Shown: piece by piece, positions 29,401 through 36,039 of the stretch | How the letters are laid out: every line of letters begins with the position of its first letter | Numbering within the stretch: position 1 is the stretch's first letter | DNA from: Pseudotamlana agarivorans | GTDB taxonomy: Bacteria > Bacteroidota > Bacteroidia > Flavobacteriales > Flavobacteriaceae | Direction: 5' to 3' | DNA: 64,000 nt | NCBI RefSeq assembly: GCF_001642835.1 | Contig: NZ_LXEI01000007.1 | Coordinates: forward strand, 1-64,000 | The notes under the pieces: model-generated | Database searches by the model: none | Told to the model about the DNA's origin: nothing | What the model saw: only the letters and a program-made list of their open reading frames with translations | Translations under genes and position numbers: made by a program

Positions 29401-29810
29401 TCTGGAACACCATCTAATTTAGCTTCTTCTAATTTTACAGTAGAAGCCGATCCTGTAAATAATTTTCGATCAATTTTTTGATACCCTGTAACCACCACGG
29501 CATCTAGTGCAGCAATGTCTTCTTCCATCACTACGTTAATTGAATTGGAGCTTCCTAGAGTAATCGTTTTGGTTTTTAAACCAACAAAACTAAACTGAAG
29601 GATATCTCCTGATTTTGCTTCAATGGCATAATTACCATCAAAATCTGTAACAACACCTGTTGTGGTGCCTTCTACAATAATCGTAACACCGGCAATGGGA
29701 ATGTCTTGTTCATCTTTGACATTTCCAGAAACTGTGTTTTCTTGTGCATAAGAAAATTGAATTGAGCATGCAAAAAGCAACATCACCAATGCACATAATT
29801 TCTTTTTCAT
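26493..29810 (-). CDS. SusC/RagA family TonB-linked outer-membrane transporter
   Basis: 1105 residues with a signal peptide (ending SYAQ). A carboxypeptidase-like domain (about 25-110: GNVKDEQDIPIAGVTIIVEGT) is followed by the TonB box/plug region (VVVTGYQKIDRKLFTGS, then LQGQVAGVEV and PLWVVDGV, KDASATALYG). A large beta-barrel ends in FTFSLNFNF. There is no N-terminal STN domain, and no FecI/FecR pair is nearby, so trans-envelope sigma signalling is unlikely. It heads a minus-strand operon with SusD, the zinc metallohydrolase and DUF4302. Confidence 0.95.
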   Translation of the reverse strand: MKKKLCALVMLLFACSIQFSYAQENTVSGNVKDEQDIPIAGVTIIVEGTTTGVVTDFDGNYAIEAKSGDILQFSFVGLKTKTITLGSSNSINVVMEEDIAALDAVVVTGYQKIDRKLFTGSASTVKLEEAKLDGVPDVSRSLQGQVAGVEVENVSGTFGAAPVIRIRGDASINGTNKPLWVVDGVILENAIELSNEEITSGNLSTLLSSSTAGLNPEDIESFQVLKDASATALYGARALNGVIVITTKKGTSGKPSINFSTNITTRAKPTYDQFNFLNSGDEMSVYQELYEKGWIDIAGANASNSHGVFEDMLYSIVKGDIDWGTGGTPNYDYLQRYADANTDWFDVLFKSSFMRANNFSISSGSDKSRFRASIGTMVDDGQTIADKVKNYTANLNGNFTLSDKLSLGMKLTGNVRDQQVAASQDRELNEITGLYERQFDNNPFNYALYTSRSMTPYDQNGDRQYFRKNYAPFNILHEVDHNFVNLDVLDLSFQTDLKWKVTKDLNFTTVLQGRWYTSNAVQTIHENSNNAEAYRADNPLIRNSNIFLFRDPDAPELEPYSVLPNGGFRKTSDHTLTNYYARNQFDYSHTFNDIHTVSALLAQELTYSNRSTQKNDGWGYMFDKGGLILSDPNFIRYLDSRGLDYFSALETKQRGWGMFSNIAYSYDNRYVINGTYTYTGDNRTGDASSARYLPTYNISGAWNIHQETFMDNAAWVNLLKLKSTYGLSGSNPFNASAGLIVYGAEPLRPQDSESEVSLIISQLENSELTFEKLYEWNIGLETSFFNNAVSLELEYYKRHSKDLIGFIETNGVGGEGTKLGNIGEFIRNGYEANLSTQNVNSGNFRWSSNINFSHSESEITQWESRDNIGAAVSRNGANIEGYPVRSLFSIPFAGLDSNGVPTFYAADGSIIQSMNLQNRTDITEHLKYEGPTEPIFFGGFNNNFSYKNLSLTIGFSYRGGNKIRLDESFSSSYSDDSSLPGELINRWTLPGDENITNIPAILSETAAQALNYQGLNAYSLYNKSDVRVADGDYVRLKNIKLAYAFPNSITDHTFIKSATASISAFNLWLIYSDDRLNGIDPEFYQSGGVSLPLTKSFTFSLNFNF

Positions 29811-30095
29811 AAATTGGAATTTGAGTTAGTACTTGACAAAACTCATAATATAATCTTAAAGAATCAAAGAATTGGAAGTCAAAACCCCTTTCGGAGCAGT
29901 TTGAGCTGCTTGATTGATGAATTTTCAGTGTATTGTTAAAAAAATAGGTTTGTATTGATGAAATGTTAATTAATTTCGAGTAATAGTGAATATTATTTAT
30001 GATTTTCACATTTCAAAAATTTAAAAATTCATGAATTTTGTTAGACAAAGCACCAAAACGTTGATGTTTTGCTAACACAAACTTAAAATGCATTT
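29811..30095. other. Intergenic region between susC-like gene and small ORF, with an imperfect stem-loop
   Basis: Leader region of the SusC operon (minus strand) and of a possible small plus-strand gene. I find no strict TAnnTTTG promoter for either. GTTAGaCAAAGC (30040-30051) pairs with GTTTTGCTAAC (30066-30076) with one bulged base and one G-U pair, ending 19 bp before the ATG at 30096. AGCAG/CTGCT near 29896-29911 is a weaker hairpin. The frame overlapping the SusC start on the minus strand is not convincing. Confidence 0.5.
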
Positions 30096-30263
30096 ATGAA
30101 AAATCTCACTAAAACCAATATCTCCATTTTATGGATCTTGGTATTTAAAAATGATTTTCCTCTAAAAAAAGGGGTAAATTATACCCTTTATAACAGCGAT
30201 ATTAAATTTGGTTTTGTTTATTATTCTATCGAAGAATTGGAAGTAATTTTTAATATAGAGTAG
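30096..30263 (+). CDS. Possible small protein (55 residues)
   Basis: ATG at 30096 and TAG at 30261-30263 give a 55-residue product starting MKNLTKTNISILW and ending ELEVIFNIE. It is rich in aromatic and beta-forming residues (NYTLYNSDIKFGFVYYSIEE) and has no signal peptide or clear membrane helix. A stem-loop lies just before it, and a bidirectional terminator begins 25 bp after the stop. No family is recognised. It could be a real small protein, the remnant of a longer gene, or chance coding inside a small RNA. Confidence 0.4.
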   Translation: MKNLTKTNISILWILVFKNDFPLKKGVNYTLYNSDIKFGFVYYSIEELEVIFNIE

Positions 30264-30287
30264 AAGGCAAAGAAGATTTATTGCAAA

Positions 30288-30317
30288 AAAAAACTCAACC
30301 TTTCAGTTGAGTTTTTT
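30288..30317. terminator. Bidirectional intrinsic terminator
   Basis: AAAACTCAAC (30290-30299), loop CTTTCA, GTTGAGTTTT (30306-30315), with an A run before and a T run after. It serves the OmpA lipoprotein gene on the minus strand and any plus-strand transcript over 30096-30263. Confidence 0.9.
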
Positions 30318-30336
30318 AATGTTATAACATTACAGC

Positions 30337-31173
30337 TTAGTTTCCAGCTGAAAGATTTTTCATTTCTTTTTCAATCATGTCGTAGAACTGATCGATTTTT
30401 GGTAATACAACAATACGTGTACGACGGTTTTTAGCTCTGTTCTCGGCAGTATCATTGTCAACTAAAGGAACATATGAACTACGTCCTGCTGCAATAAGTT
30501 GTCCTGGGTTTACATCTAAACTTTCCAATACTCTAATAATAGAAGTAGAACGCTTAACACTTAAATCCCAGTTGTCAATTAATACACCTTTACTATAAGG
30601 TACAGAATCAGTGTGACCTTCTACCATACATTCAAAATCAGGTTTGCTATTTACAACTTTAGCCACTTTGGCAAGAACTTCTTTAGCTCTAGAGGTTACA
30701 TTGTAGCTACCACTTTGGAATAATAATTTATCAGCAATTGAAATAAACACCACACCTTTTTCAACATTAACTTCAATGTCTGGATCGTTAATTCCAACTT
30801 CACGTTTTAAACTAGTTACCAATGCTAAAGTAACACTGTCTTTTTGTGTTAAGGCATCTTGTAAGCGGTTAATTTTAAGCTCTTTTTCTTTGATGCTCTC
30901 TAAGGTTTTTTCAATATTACTAGCACCCTTTGATGATAGCATCGTTAAATTATCATTGTTTTTACGTAAATCTGCTACTTGCTCTTCTAAAGCAGTGGCT
31001 CTCGCTGTTGCTGTTGCTCTGTCTTCTAAACAAGAATTAAGTTTTACCGTTGCAGAATTAAGCAAATCTTGAGTTTCCTTTTGTTTTGCCTGTAGATCTG
31101 TAAATTGTTTTTTTGATACACATGAGCTTAGGGCTAACATTACAGATGCACTAAGTAATAAGATTTTCTTCAT
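30337..31173 (-). CDS. OmpA-family peptidoglycan-binding lipoprotein with coiled coil
   Basis: 278 residues from the ATG at 31173. The frame is open to 31242, but the signal peptide MKKILLLSASVMLALSSC starts at 31173 and the promoter at 31210-31238 lies upstream of it. The lipobox gives Cys18. A coiled coil spans about 20-120 (KQKETQDLLNSATVKL, ALEEQVADLRKNND). The OmpA C-terminal domain spans about 135-265 (LLFQSGSYNVTSRAKEVL, GHTDSVPY, NRRTRIVVLP). It is probably an outer-membrane lipoprotein tethered to the cell wall. It has its own promoter and terminator. Confidence 0.93.
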   Translation of the reverse strand: MKKILLLSASVMLALSSCVSKKQFTDLQAKQKETQDLLNSATVKLNSCLEDRATATARATALEEQVADLRKNNDNLTMLSSKGASNIEKTLESIKEKELKINRLQDALTQKDSVTLALVTSLKREVGINDPDIEVNVEKGVVFISIADKLLFQSGSYNVTSRAKEVLAKVAKVVNSKPDFECMVEGHTDSVPYSKGVLIDNWDLSVKRSTSIIRVLESLDVNPGQLIAAGRSSYVPLVDNDTAENRAKNRRTRIVVLPKIDQFYDMIEKEMKNLSAGN

Positions 31174-31209
31174 AATAATTTTAGGATTAACTTTCAATAA
31201 TTGGTTGAA

Positions 31210-31238
31210 CAAAAATATATAAAATTCTGCTGACAAAA
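31210..31238 (-). promoter_or_regulatory. Probable promoter of the OmpA lipoprotein gene
   Basis: On the minus strand TTTTG (31238 to 31234), a 16-bp spacer and TATTTTTG (31217 to 31210), a perfect TAnnTTTG. The start codon follows about 35 nt downstream at 31173. The spacer is slightly short for the group. Confidence 0.6.
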
Positions 31239-31259
31239 GCAATTTAACAAAACTTTTAC

Positions 31260-32255
31260 TTAAGACTTTAAACTTTTAAAAGTCTTTTTTTTAAGTATAA
31301 AATAGTCAAAAACAATCGATGTCCTATTATAATATTTTATACGTTGTTTTGTTTGTTTCCGCTGATTTAATAGCCGATTTATATGCTTGTAATAACTAAA
31401 ATGTGCTCTAATTATTGCAAAGGTATGTTTCGGTTTTAACTCAACAAGAAATTTTATCCCTGCCATGCCATCGAGGCATAATCTTGCAAGTATTATGCCA
31501 AATAAATAACTGTTTACATTTTTTGTCAGGGTAAACAAACTATTTCTAAAATTGAGAAATGTTTTTTTAGGGTTTATAGCGTTTAATGTCGCACCACCAA
31601 CATGAAACACTGTAGAATTGCCTACATAATTAATTGTGTAACCTGAGTTTTTTGCGCGCCAACATAAATCAATTTCTTCCATATGAGCGAAGAAATGCTC
31701 ATCAAACCCATGAAGTTGACTAAAGGTTTGCTGTCTAATAAACATACAGGCTCCCGATGCCCAAAAAACATCAGTCGTGTCGTTATATTGACCTAGATCT
31801 TTTTCAAGGGTGTCAAAAATGCGTCCTCGACAATAAGGAAATCCGTACTTGTCAATATATCCACCAGCAGCACCAGCATATTCGAAATGTGTTTTCTGCT
31901 TAAAATCTAAAATTTTAGGTTGTATGATGGCAGTATTTTCATCAGCTTTAAAAGCTTCTATAATAGGGGTTAACCAATTTTCGGTAACTTCAATATCGCT
32001 GTTTATTAAACAAAATATATCAGCTGAAATATTTTTTAAGGCATCATTATATCCTTTGGCATAACCGCCATTGGTTTCATTCTGAATGATTTTTACTGAA
32101 GGAAAGGTCGTTTTCAAGAAAGGAACCGAATCATCGGTTGATGCATTGTCGGCTACATAAATGGTGGCTTCTTTTGAAAACTTTACAACAGAAGGTAAAA
32201 ATTGCTGAAGCAGGGCCTTACCATTCCAATTTAATATAACTACGGCGACTTTCAT
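31260..32255 (-). CDS. Glycosyltransferase family 2 protein, rhamnosyltransferase-like
   Basis: A 331-residue cytoplasmic or membrane-associated GT-A enzyme. The N-terminus VAVVILNWNGKALLQQFL is the usual GT2 opening. ADNASTDDS (about 35-43), the NSDIEV metal-binding DxD-like segment (about 84-89) and GFDEHFFAHMEEIDLCWRAK (about 178-197) match the WbbL-like branch. It would transfer a sugar in the building of a cell-surface glycan. Its ATG overlaps the stop of the HsdR-N gene by one base (TAATG), so the two are translationally coupled. The partner gives no clue to the sugar. Confidence 0.9.
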   Translation of the reverse strand: MKVAVVILNWNGKALLQQFLPSVVKFSKEATIYVADNASTDDSVPFLKTTFPSVKIIQNETNGGYAKGYNDALKNISADIFCLINSDIEVTENWLTPIIEAFKADENTAIIQPKILDFKQKTHFEYAGAAGGYIDKYGFPYCRGRIFDTLEKDLGQYNDTTDVFWASGACMFIRQQTFSQLHGFDEHFFAHMEEIDLCWRAKNSGYTINYVGNSTVFHVGGATLNAINPKKTFLNFRNSLFTLTKNVNSYLFGIILARLCLDGMAGIKFLVELKPKHTFAIIRAHFSYYKHINRLLNQRKQTKQRIKYYNRTSIVFDYFILKKKTFKSLKS

Positions 32256-32698
32256 TAATTGTAATTAGGAATGTTTTCTAGAAAGTGATAGCATTCATTT
32301 TTAAAATCCATTTGGCAATAATAGTGATTTAGTCCGTTTGTAACCATTAAATAACTAGCATTTAACTCTAAATTATAACGCGCAATTTGATCGAAAGTGC
32401 TTTGGTTTATAGTGATTTTTGGTGCTTTGCACTCTACAATTAAATGGATGGAACCGTCTGGGTTGAACACGACAATGTCATAGCGTTTTTTTAAGCTGTT
32501 AATAACGAGTTCCTTTTCAACATTGATTAATGATTTTGGAAATTTCTTTACTTCCATTAAATACTGTATGCAATGTTGTCGTACCCATTCTTCCGGTTGC
32601 AAAACCACAAATTTTTTACGAATAGGATCAAAAATAGATGCTTTATTTTCGCTACTTTTGAATCGAAATGAATATTCTGGAAAATTAAGTGCTTGCAC
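32255..32698 (-). CDS. Stand-alone HsdR N-terminal-like (PD-(D/E)XK) protein
   Basis: A 147-residue protein containing the nuclease-like domain found at the N-terminus of type I restriction HsdR subunits. The visible core is RYD (Asp74), VECK (Glu89, Lys91) and QIARY (Gln104, Tyr108, the HsdR QxxxY motif). All catalytic positions are kept, but there is no helicase domain, no methylase and no specificity subunit nearby. Such short proteins are common near holA in flavobacteria from memory; their role is unproven. The promoter TTTGG-18 bp-TAACTTTG lies just upstream, and the glycosyltransferase follows in a TAATG overlap. Confidence 0.88.
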   Translation of the reverse strand: MQALNFPEYSFRFKSSENKASIFDPIRKKFVVLQPEEWVRQHCIQYLMEVKKFPKSLINVEKELVINSLKKRYDIVVFNPDGSIHLIVECKAPKITINQSTFDQIARYNLELNASYLMVTNGLNHYYCQMDFKNECYHFLENIPNYN

Positions 32699-32717
32699 AG
32701 TACATTTATTTAGTTTT

Positions 32718-32748
32718 CAAAGTTACGCTACAATATATAAATACCAAA
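32718..32748 (-). promoter_or_regulatory. Promoter of the HsdR-N / glycosyltransferase pair
   Basis: On the minus strand TTTGG (32748 to 32744), an 18-bp spacer and TAACTTTG (32725 to 32718). This is a full match to the Bacteroidota consensus. The start codon is 20 nt downstream at 32698. Confidence 0.75.
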
Positions 32749-32802
32749 TATCCTAAGATAATTGTTGGATAGTGTTATTTTTTAATCTGAAATCTTTTTA
32801 AT

Positions 32803-33807
32803 TTGGACGAAGTCAAACAACTGGTAACCGATATAAAAAACGGCAATTTAAAACCCATTTATTTTTTAATGGGTGAGGAACCTTATTATATAGATAAAAT
32901 TTCCGATTTTATTGAAAACTCAGTGCTTTCTGAGGAAGAACGTGGTTTTAATCAAATGGTACTTTACGGTAGAGATGTTACGGTTGAAGATGTTGTAGGT
33001 CATGCCAAGCGATTTCCTATGATGGCAGAGTATCAAGTGGTGATTGTTAAGGAAGCTCAAGATTTGTCCCGAACCATTGAAAAGTTTGCTAGCTATGCTG
33101 CCAATCCGCAGCCTACAACCATTTTGGTAATTGACTATAAGTATAAAAAGTTAGATAAACGAAAAGCGCTTTATAAGGCAATTAATAAGGTAGGTGTAGT
33201 ATTCGAGAGTAAAAAACTTTATGAAAATCAAGTTTCCGATTGGATTAGACGTGTTTTGGCATCAAAAAAATATACCATTACACCAAAAGCCGCTCAAATG
33301 CTTGTGGAATTTTTAGGGACCGATTTAAGTAAAATTAATAACGAACTTGAAAAGCTTCAAATCATTCTTCCTAAAGAAACTCAAATTACGCCAGAGCATA
33401 TCGAAGAAAATATTGGTATAAGTAAAGATTATAACAATTTCGAACTTCGAAAAGCGATTGGAGAACGCAATACACAGAAAACTTATAAAATTATAAAGTA
33501 CTTTGGAGACAACCCCAAGGATAACCCTATGGTTGTAACCGTTTCTTTGTTGTTCAACTTTTTTTCTCAACTATTACACCTTCACGGATTAAACGATAAG
33601 TCGTCAAGACATGTAGCTCAAGCCTTAAAAGTGAATCCTTATTTTGTAAATGAATACCTTACAGCTGCAAAAAACTATCCCATGCGAAAAGTAAGTTCAG
33701 TCGTGGCTACATTAAGAGAATTTGATGTAAAAAGTAAAGGCGTAGGATCTAATGCGGTATCTCAAGGCGATTTGTTAAAGGAGTTAATGGTTCGTATATT
33801 AAATTAA
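32803..33807 (+). CDS. holA: DNA polymerase III delta subunit
   Basis: A 334-residue clamp-loader subunit that opens the beta clamp during replication. The opening DEVKQLVTDIKNGNLKPIYF, LMGEEPYYID and the AAA+-like middle (ILVIDYKYKKLDKRKALYK) fit HolA. The C-terminal helical domain ends in QGDLLKELMVRI. The start codon is TTG at 32803: the first in-frame ATG is at residue 23, inside the conserved FLMGEEPYY block, so it cannot be the start. It is divergent from the HsdR-N gene and 15 bp before ung. Confidence 0.93.
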   Translation: MDEVKQLVTDIKNGNLKPIYFLMGEEPYYIDKISDFIENSVLSEEERGFNQMVLYGRDVTVEDVVGHAKRFPMMAEYQVVIVKEAQDLSRTIEKFASYAANPQPTTILVIDYKYKKLDKRKALYKAINKVGVVFESKKLYENQVSDWIRRVLASKKYTITPKAAQMLVEFLGTDLSKINNELEKLQIILPKETQITPEHIEENIGISKDYNNFELRKAIGERNTQKTYKIIKYFGDNPKDNPMVVTVSLLFNFFSQLLHLHGLNDKSSRHVAQALKVNPYFVNEYLTAAKNYPMRKVSSVVATLREFDVKSKGVGSNAVSQGDLLKELMVRILN

Positions 33808-33822
33808 TTCACTCCATATTAT

Positions 33823-34488
33823 ATGTATAACGAAATTCATAATAGCTGGAAACCTTATTTAGTAAATGAATTTGAGAAACCTTATTTTCAAGCGTTAGAA
33901 AATTTTGTAGCTTCTGAATATGAATCACATACGTGCTACCCACCTAAAAATGAAATTTTTAAAGCTTTTGACGCTTGTCACTTTGAAGATGTAAAAGTGG
34001 TTATTTTAGGACAAGACCCTTATCACGGATTTGGACAAGCTAATGGGTTGTGTTTTTCAGTTAACGATGGAGTAAAACATCCACCATCCTTAGTGAATAT
34101 TTTTAAAGAGATTGAAACGGATTTGGACGAAGCTTACCCTATAACAGGTAATTTAGAGCGATGGGCAGAGCAAGGCGTGTTGCTTTTAAATGCGACTCTA
34201 ACCGTTAGAGCTCATGAAGCAGGCAGTCATCAAAAAAATGGTTGGGAGCAATTTACAGATGCTGTTATTAAAACAGTGAGCGACAAAAAAGAAAATATAG
34301 TATTTTTACTTTGGGGCGGTTATTCGAAAAAGAAAGTAAAACTCATTGATATTAAAAAACATAATGTGCTTACTTCGGGGCATCCTTCTCCGTTAAGTGC
34401 TAATAGAGGGTATTGGTTTGGTAACCGTTGTTTTAGTGCTACCAATTTGTACTTAAAAGAGGTTGGAAAAAAGGAAATTCAATGGTAA
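33823..34488 (+). CDS. ung: Uracil-DNA glycosylase, family 1
   Basis: A 221-residue enzyme that removes uracil from DNA at the first step of base excision repair. The water-activating loop GQDPYHG is at 63-69 (Asp65), the uracil-binding segment GLCFSV near 75-80, LLNATLTV near 120-128 and the DNA-intercalating HPSPLSANRG motif at 187-196 (His187). Length and motifs are typical of the family. It starts 15 bp after holA and may share its transcript. Confidence 0.97.
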   Translation: MYNEIHNSWKPYLVNEFEKPYFQALENFVASEYESHTCYPPKNEIFKAFDACHFEDVKVVILGQDPYHGFGQANGLCFSVNDGVKHPPSLVNIFKEIETDLDEAYPITGNLERWAEQGVLLLNATLTVRAHEAGSHQKNGWEQFTDAVIKTVSDKKENIVFLLWGGYSKKKVKLIDIKKHNVLTSGHPSPLSANRGYWFGNRCFSATNLYLKEVGKKEIQW

Positions 34489-34560
34489 TTACTTTGGCAG
34501 TAGATTTGTTGTTGCCAGAAGTAAGAGCTTTTTACTTTATGAATTCGCCTAGCTATAGAT

Positions 34561-34737
34561 TTAACTTCCAGTTGGAGCTAATCTTGGTGTTAAAGTTTTA
34601 ATACCATGCTCTGGTTTTAATACAATAGGCTTTTCATTTACTTTAGTAGTTCTAATGGTTTTATTGCAGCTGAATTTTAACAATAAAAAGTTTAAAATAA
34701 CTAAAGTAGATATGATTATGGTGGCGGTTACAAGCAT
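34561..34737 (-). CDS. Small single-pass membrane protein (58 residues)
   Basis: ATG at 34737 (minus) and TAA at 34561-34563 give 58 residues. Residues 3-21 form a hydrophobic helix (TATIIISTLVILNFLLL). The tail KPIVLKPEHGIKTLTPRLAP with final TGS is polar and basic, and would face one side of the membrane. It is convergent with ung. A perfect 10-bp palindrome (TGTCATGACA, 34771-34780) lies 33 bp before the start. Short membrane proteins with a tail of this kind seem to occur in related bacteria from memory, but I know no function. Confidence 0.6.
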   Translation of the reverse strand: MLVTATIIISTLVILNFLLLKFSCNKTIRTTKVNEKPIVLKPEHGIKTLTPRLAPTGS

Positions 34738-35199
34738 AAATAGTTGTTTATCAGTGTAATGTCAAGTAGTTGTCATGACACTATTTATAGATTTTAACTG
34801 CTGCAAATTTAACCAATAAAAGACTACAAGCCAACGGCTTTTAAAATCTATTTATTCTTTTTAGGAAAAGTGTAAAATAAAAGTTAAAAAATTAACATAA
34901 TCTTAATGTATATAAATATTGTTGAAGATTATTGCTTCTTAAGTTTTTTGTTTTTTCACTTTTAATGGAGGGATAAAATAGGATTTTGGTAATTTTATTT
35001 GGAAAGCCTTAGAGGTAAAATCAATTTATAATCATAGTTGTAGTAATTTTGAAGCTATTCACTTTCCATAATAAGCAATTCTTTATTTCTTGAAAAGTTC
35101 ATACCATATAAGTAAATTAAAGTTTCTGAAAAATCATTTTTAAGTGGTGAAATAAGGGTTTTAAGGAAATAAAAATTATTTTTGGCTAAAATTAAAGTC
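34738..35199. other. Intergenic region before menB, with a -7-like element
   Basis: No ORF or RNA gene is seen over this 462-bp stretch. It holds the palindrome TGTCATGACA at 34771-34780, a short AAGCC/GGCTT hairpin at 34828-34840 without a T run, and TATTTTTG at 35177-35184, a perfect -7 match placing transcription start near 35191. No good -33 TTG accompanies it. Confidence 0.45.
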
Positions 35200-36039
35200 A
35201 TGGAAGAACCTAAATGGGTTACAGTAAAAGAATATACCGATATTACCTATAAAAAATGTGATGGTGTGGCTAGAATAGCGTTTAATAGACCAAATGTTAG
35301 AAATGCATTCCGACCAAAAACCACAAGTGAATTATACGATGCGTTTTATGATGCCAATGAAGATGTTAATATTGGTGTTGTGTTATTATCAGCCGAAGGC
35401 CCTTCAACAAAAGACGGCGTTTATTCATTTTGTAGTGGCGGCGATCAAAAGGCTAGAGGTCACCAAGGTTATGTGGGGGAAGATGGGTACCACAGATTAA
35501 ATATACTGGAAGTACAACGTTTAATTCGTTTTATGCCTAAAGCGGTTATAGCCGTGGTTCCTGGGTGGGCTGTTGGTGGCGGACATAGTTTACACGTGGT
35601 ATGTGATCTAACTTTAGCAAGTAAAGAGCACGCTATTTTTAAACAAACCGATGCGGATGTAACCAGTTTTGATGGTGGTTATGGTTCAGCTTACTTAGCT
35701 AAAATGGTTGGGCAGAAAAAAGCACGTGAAATCTTTTTCTTAGGAAGAAACTATTCGGCACAAGAAGCTTTTGAAATGGGTATGGTGAATGCCGTTATTC
35801 CTCATGATGAATTAGAAAGTACCGCTTATGAGTGGGCTCAAGAAATACTAGCGAAATCTCCAACTTCGATTAAAATGCTGAAATTCGCCATGAATTTAAC
35901 TGATGATGGTATGGTAGGGCAACAAGTTTTTGCTGGAGAAGCAACACGTTTAGCCTATATGACCGATGAAGCGGTTGAAGGGAGAAATGCTTTCCTAGAA
36001 AAACGCAAGCCTAATTTTAATAAAAAATGGATTCCATAA
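35200..36039 (+). CDS. menB: 1,4-dihydroxy-2-naphthoyl-CoA synthase
   Basis: 279 residues of the crotonase family. It closes o-succinylbenzoyl-CoA to the naphthoate ring in menaquinone synthesis. FNRPNVRNAFRP, FCSGGDQKARGHQGY, VPGWAVGGGHSLHVVCDLT and the TDADVTSFDGGYGSAYLA block are MenB hallmarks. The frame is open to a TTG at 35182, but that TTG is part of the TATTTTTG -7 element, so the ATG at 35200 is preferred. It heads a gene series with menA, menC and menE. menD and menF are not in the window. Confidence 0.96.
   Translation: MEEPKWVTVKEYTDITYKKCDGVARIAFNRPNVRNAFRPKTTSELYDAFYDANEDVNIGVVLLSAEGPSTKDGVYSFCSGGDQKARGHQGYVGEDGYHRLNILEVQRLIRFMPKAVIAVVPGWAVGGGHSLHVVCDLTLASKEHAIFKQTDADVTSFDGGYGSAYLAKMVGQKKAREIFFLGRNYSAQEAFEMGMVNAVIPHDELESTAYEWAQEILAKSPTSIKMLKFAMNLTDDGMVGQQVFAGEATRLAYMTDEAVEGRNAFLEKRKPNFNKKWIP

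Noticed and set aside
29155-29481. 108-codon plus-strand frame
   Set aside because: It lies antisense within the SusC gene, whose protein signatures are unambiguous; it has no family features of its own.
22733-29810. Polysaccharide utilisation locus
   Set aside because: SusC and SusD are present, but there is no carbohydrate-active enzyme, sulfatase or hybrid sensor; the partners are a metallohydrolase and DUF4302.
29710-30009. 99-codon minus-strand frame overlapping the SusC start
   Set aside because: It uses another frame across the SusC signal peptide, has no recognisable features and is low in complexity.
30776-31072. 98-codon plus-strand frame
   Set aside because: It is antisense to the OmpA lipoprotein coiled coil, and long open antisense frames are expected there.
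32255-32698. Remnant of a type I restriction-modification system
   Set aside because: The domain is complete with all catalytic residues, has its own consensus promoter and is coupled to the next gene, so it does not look like a decayed fragment.
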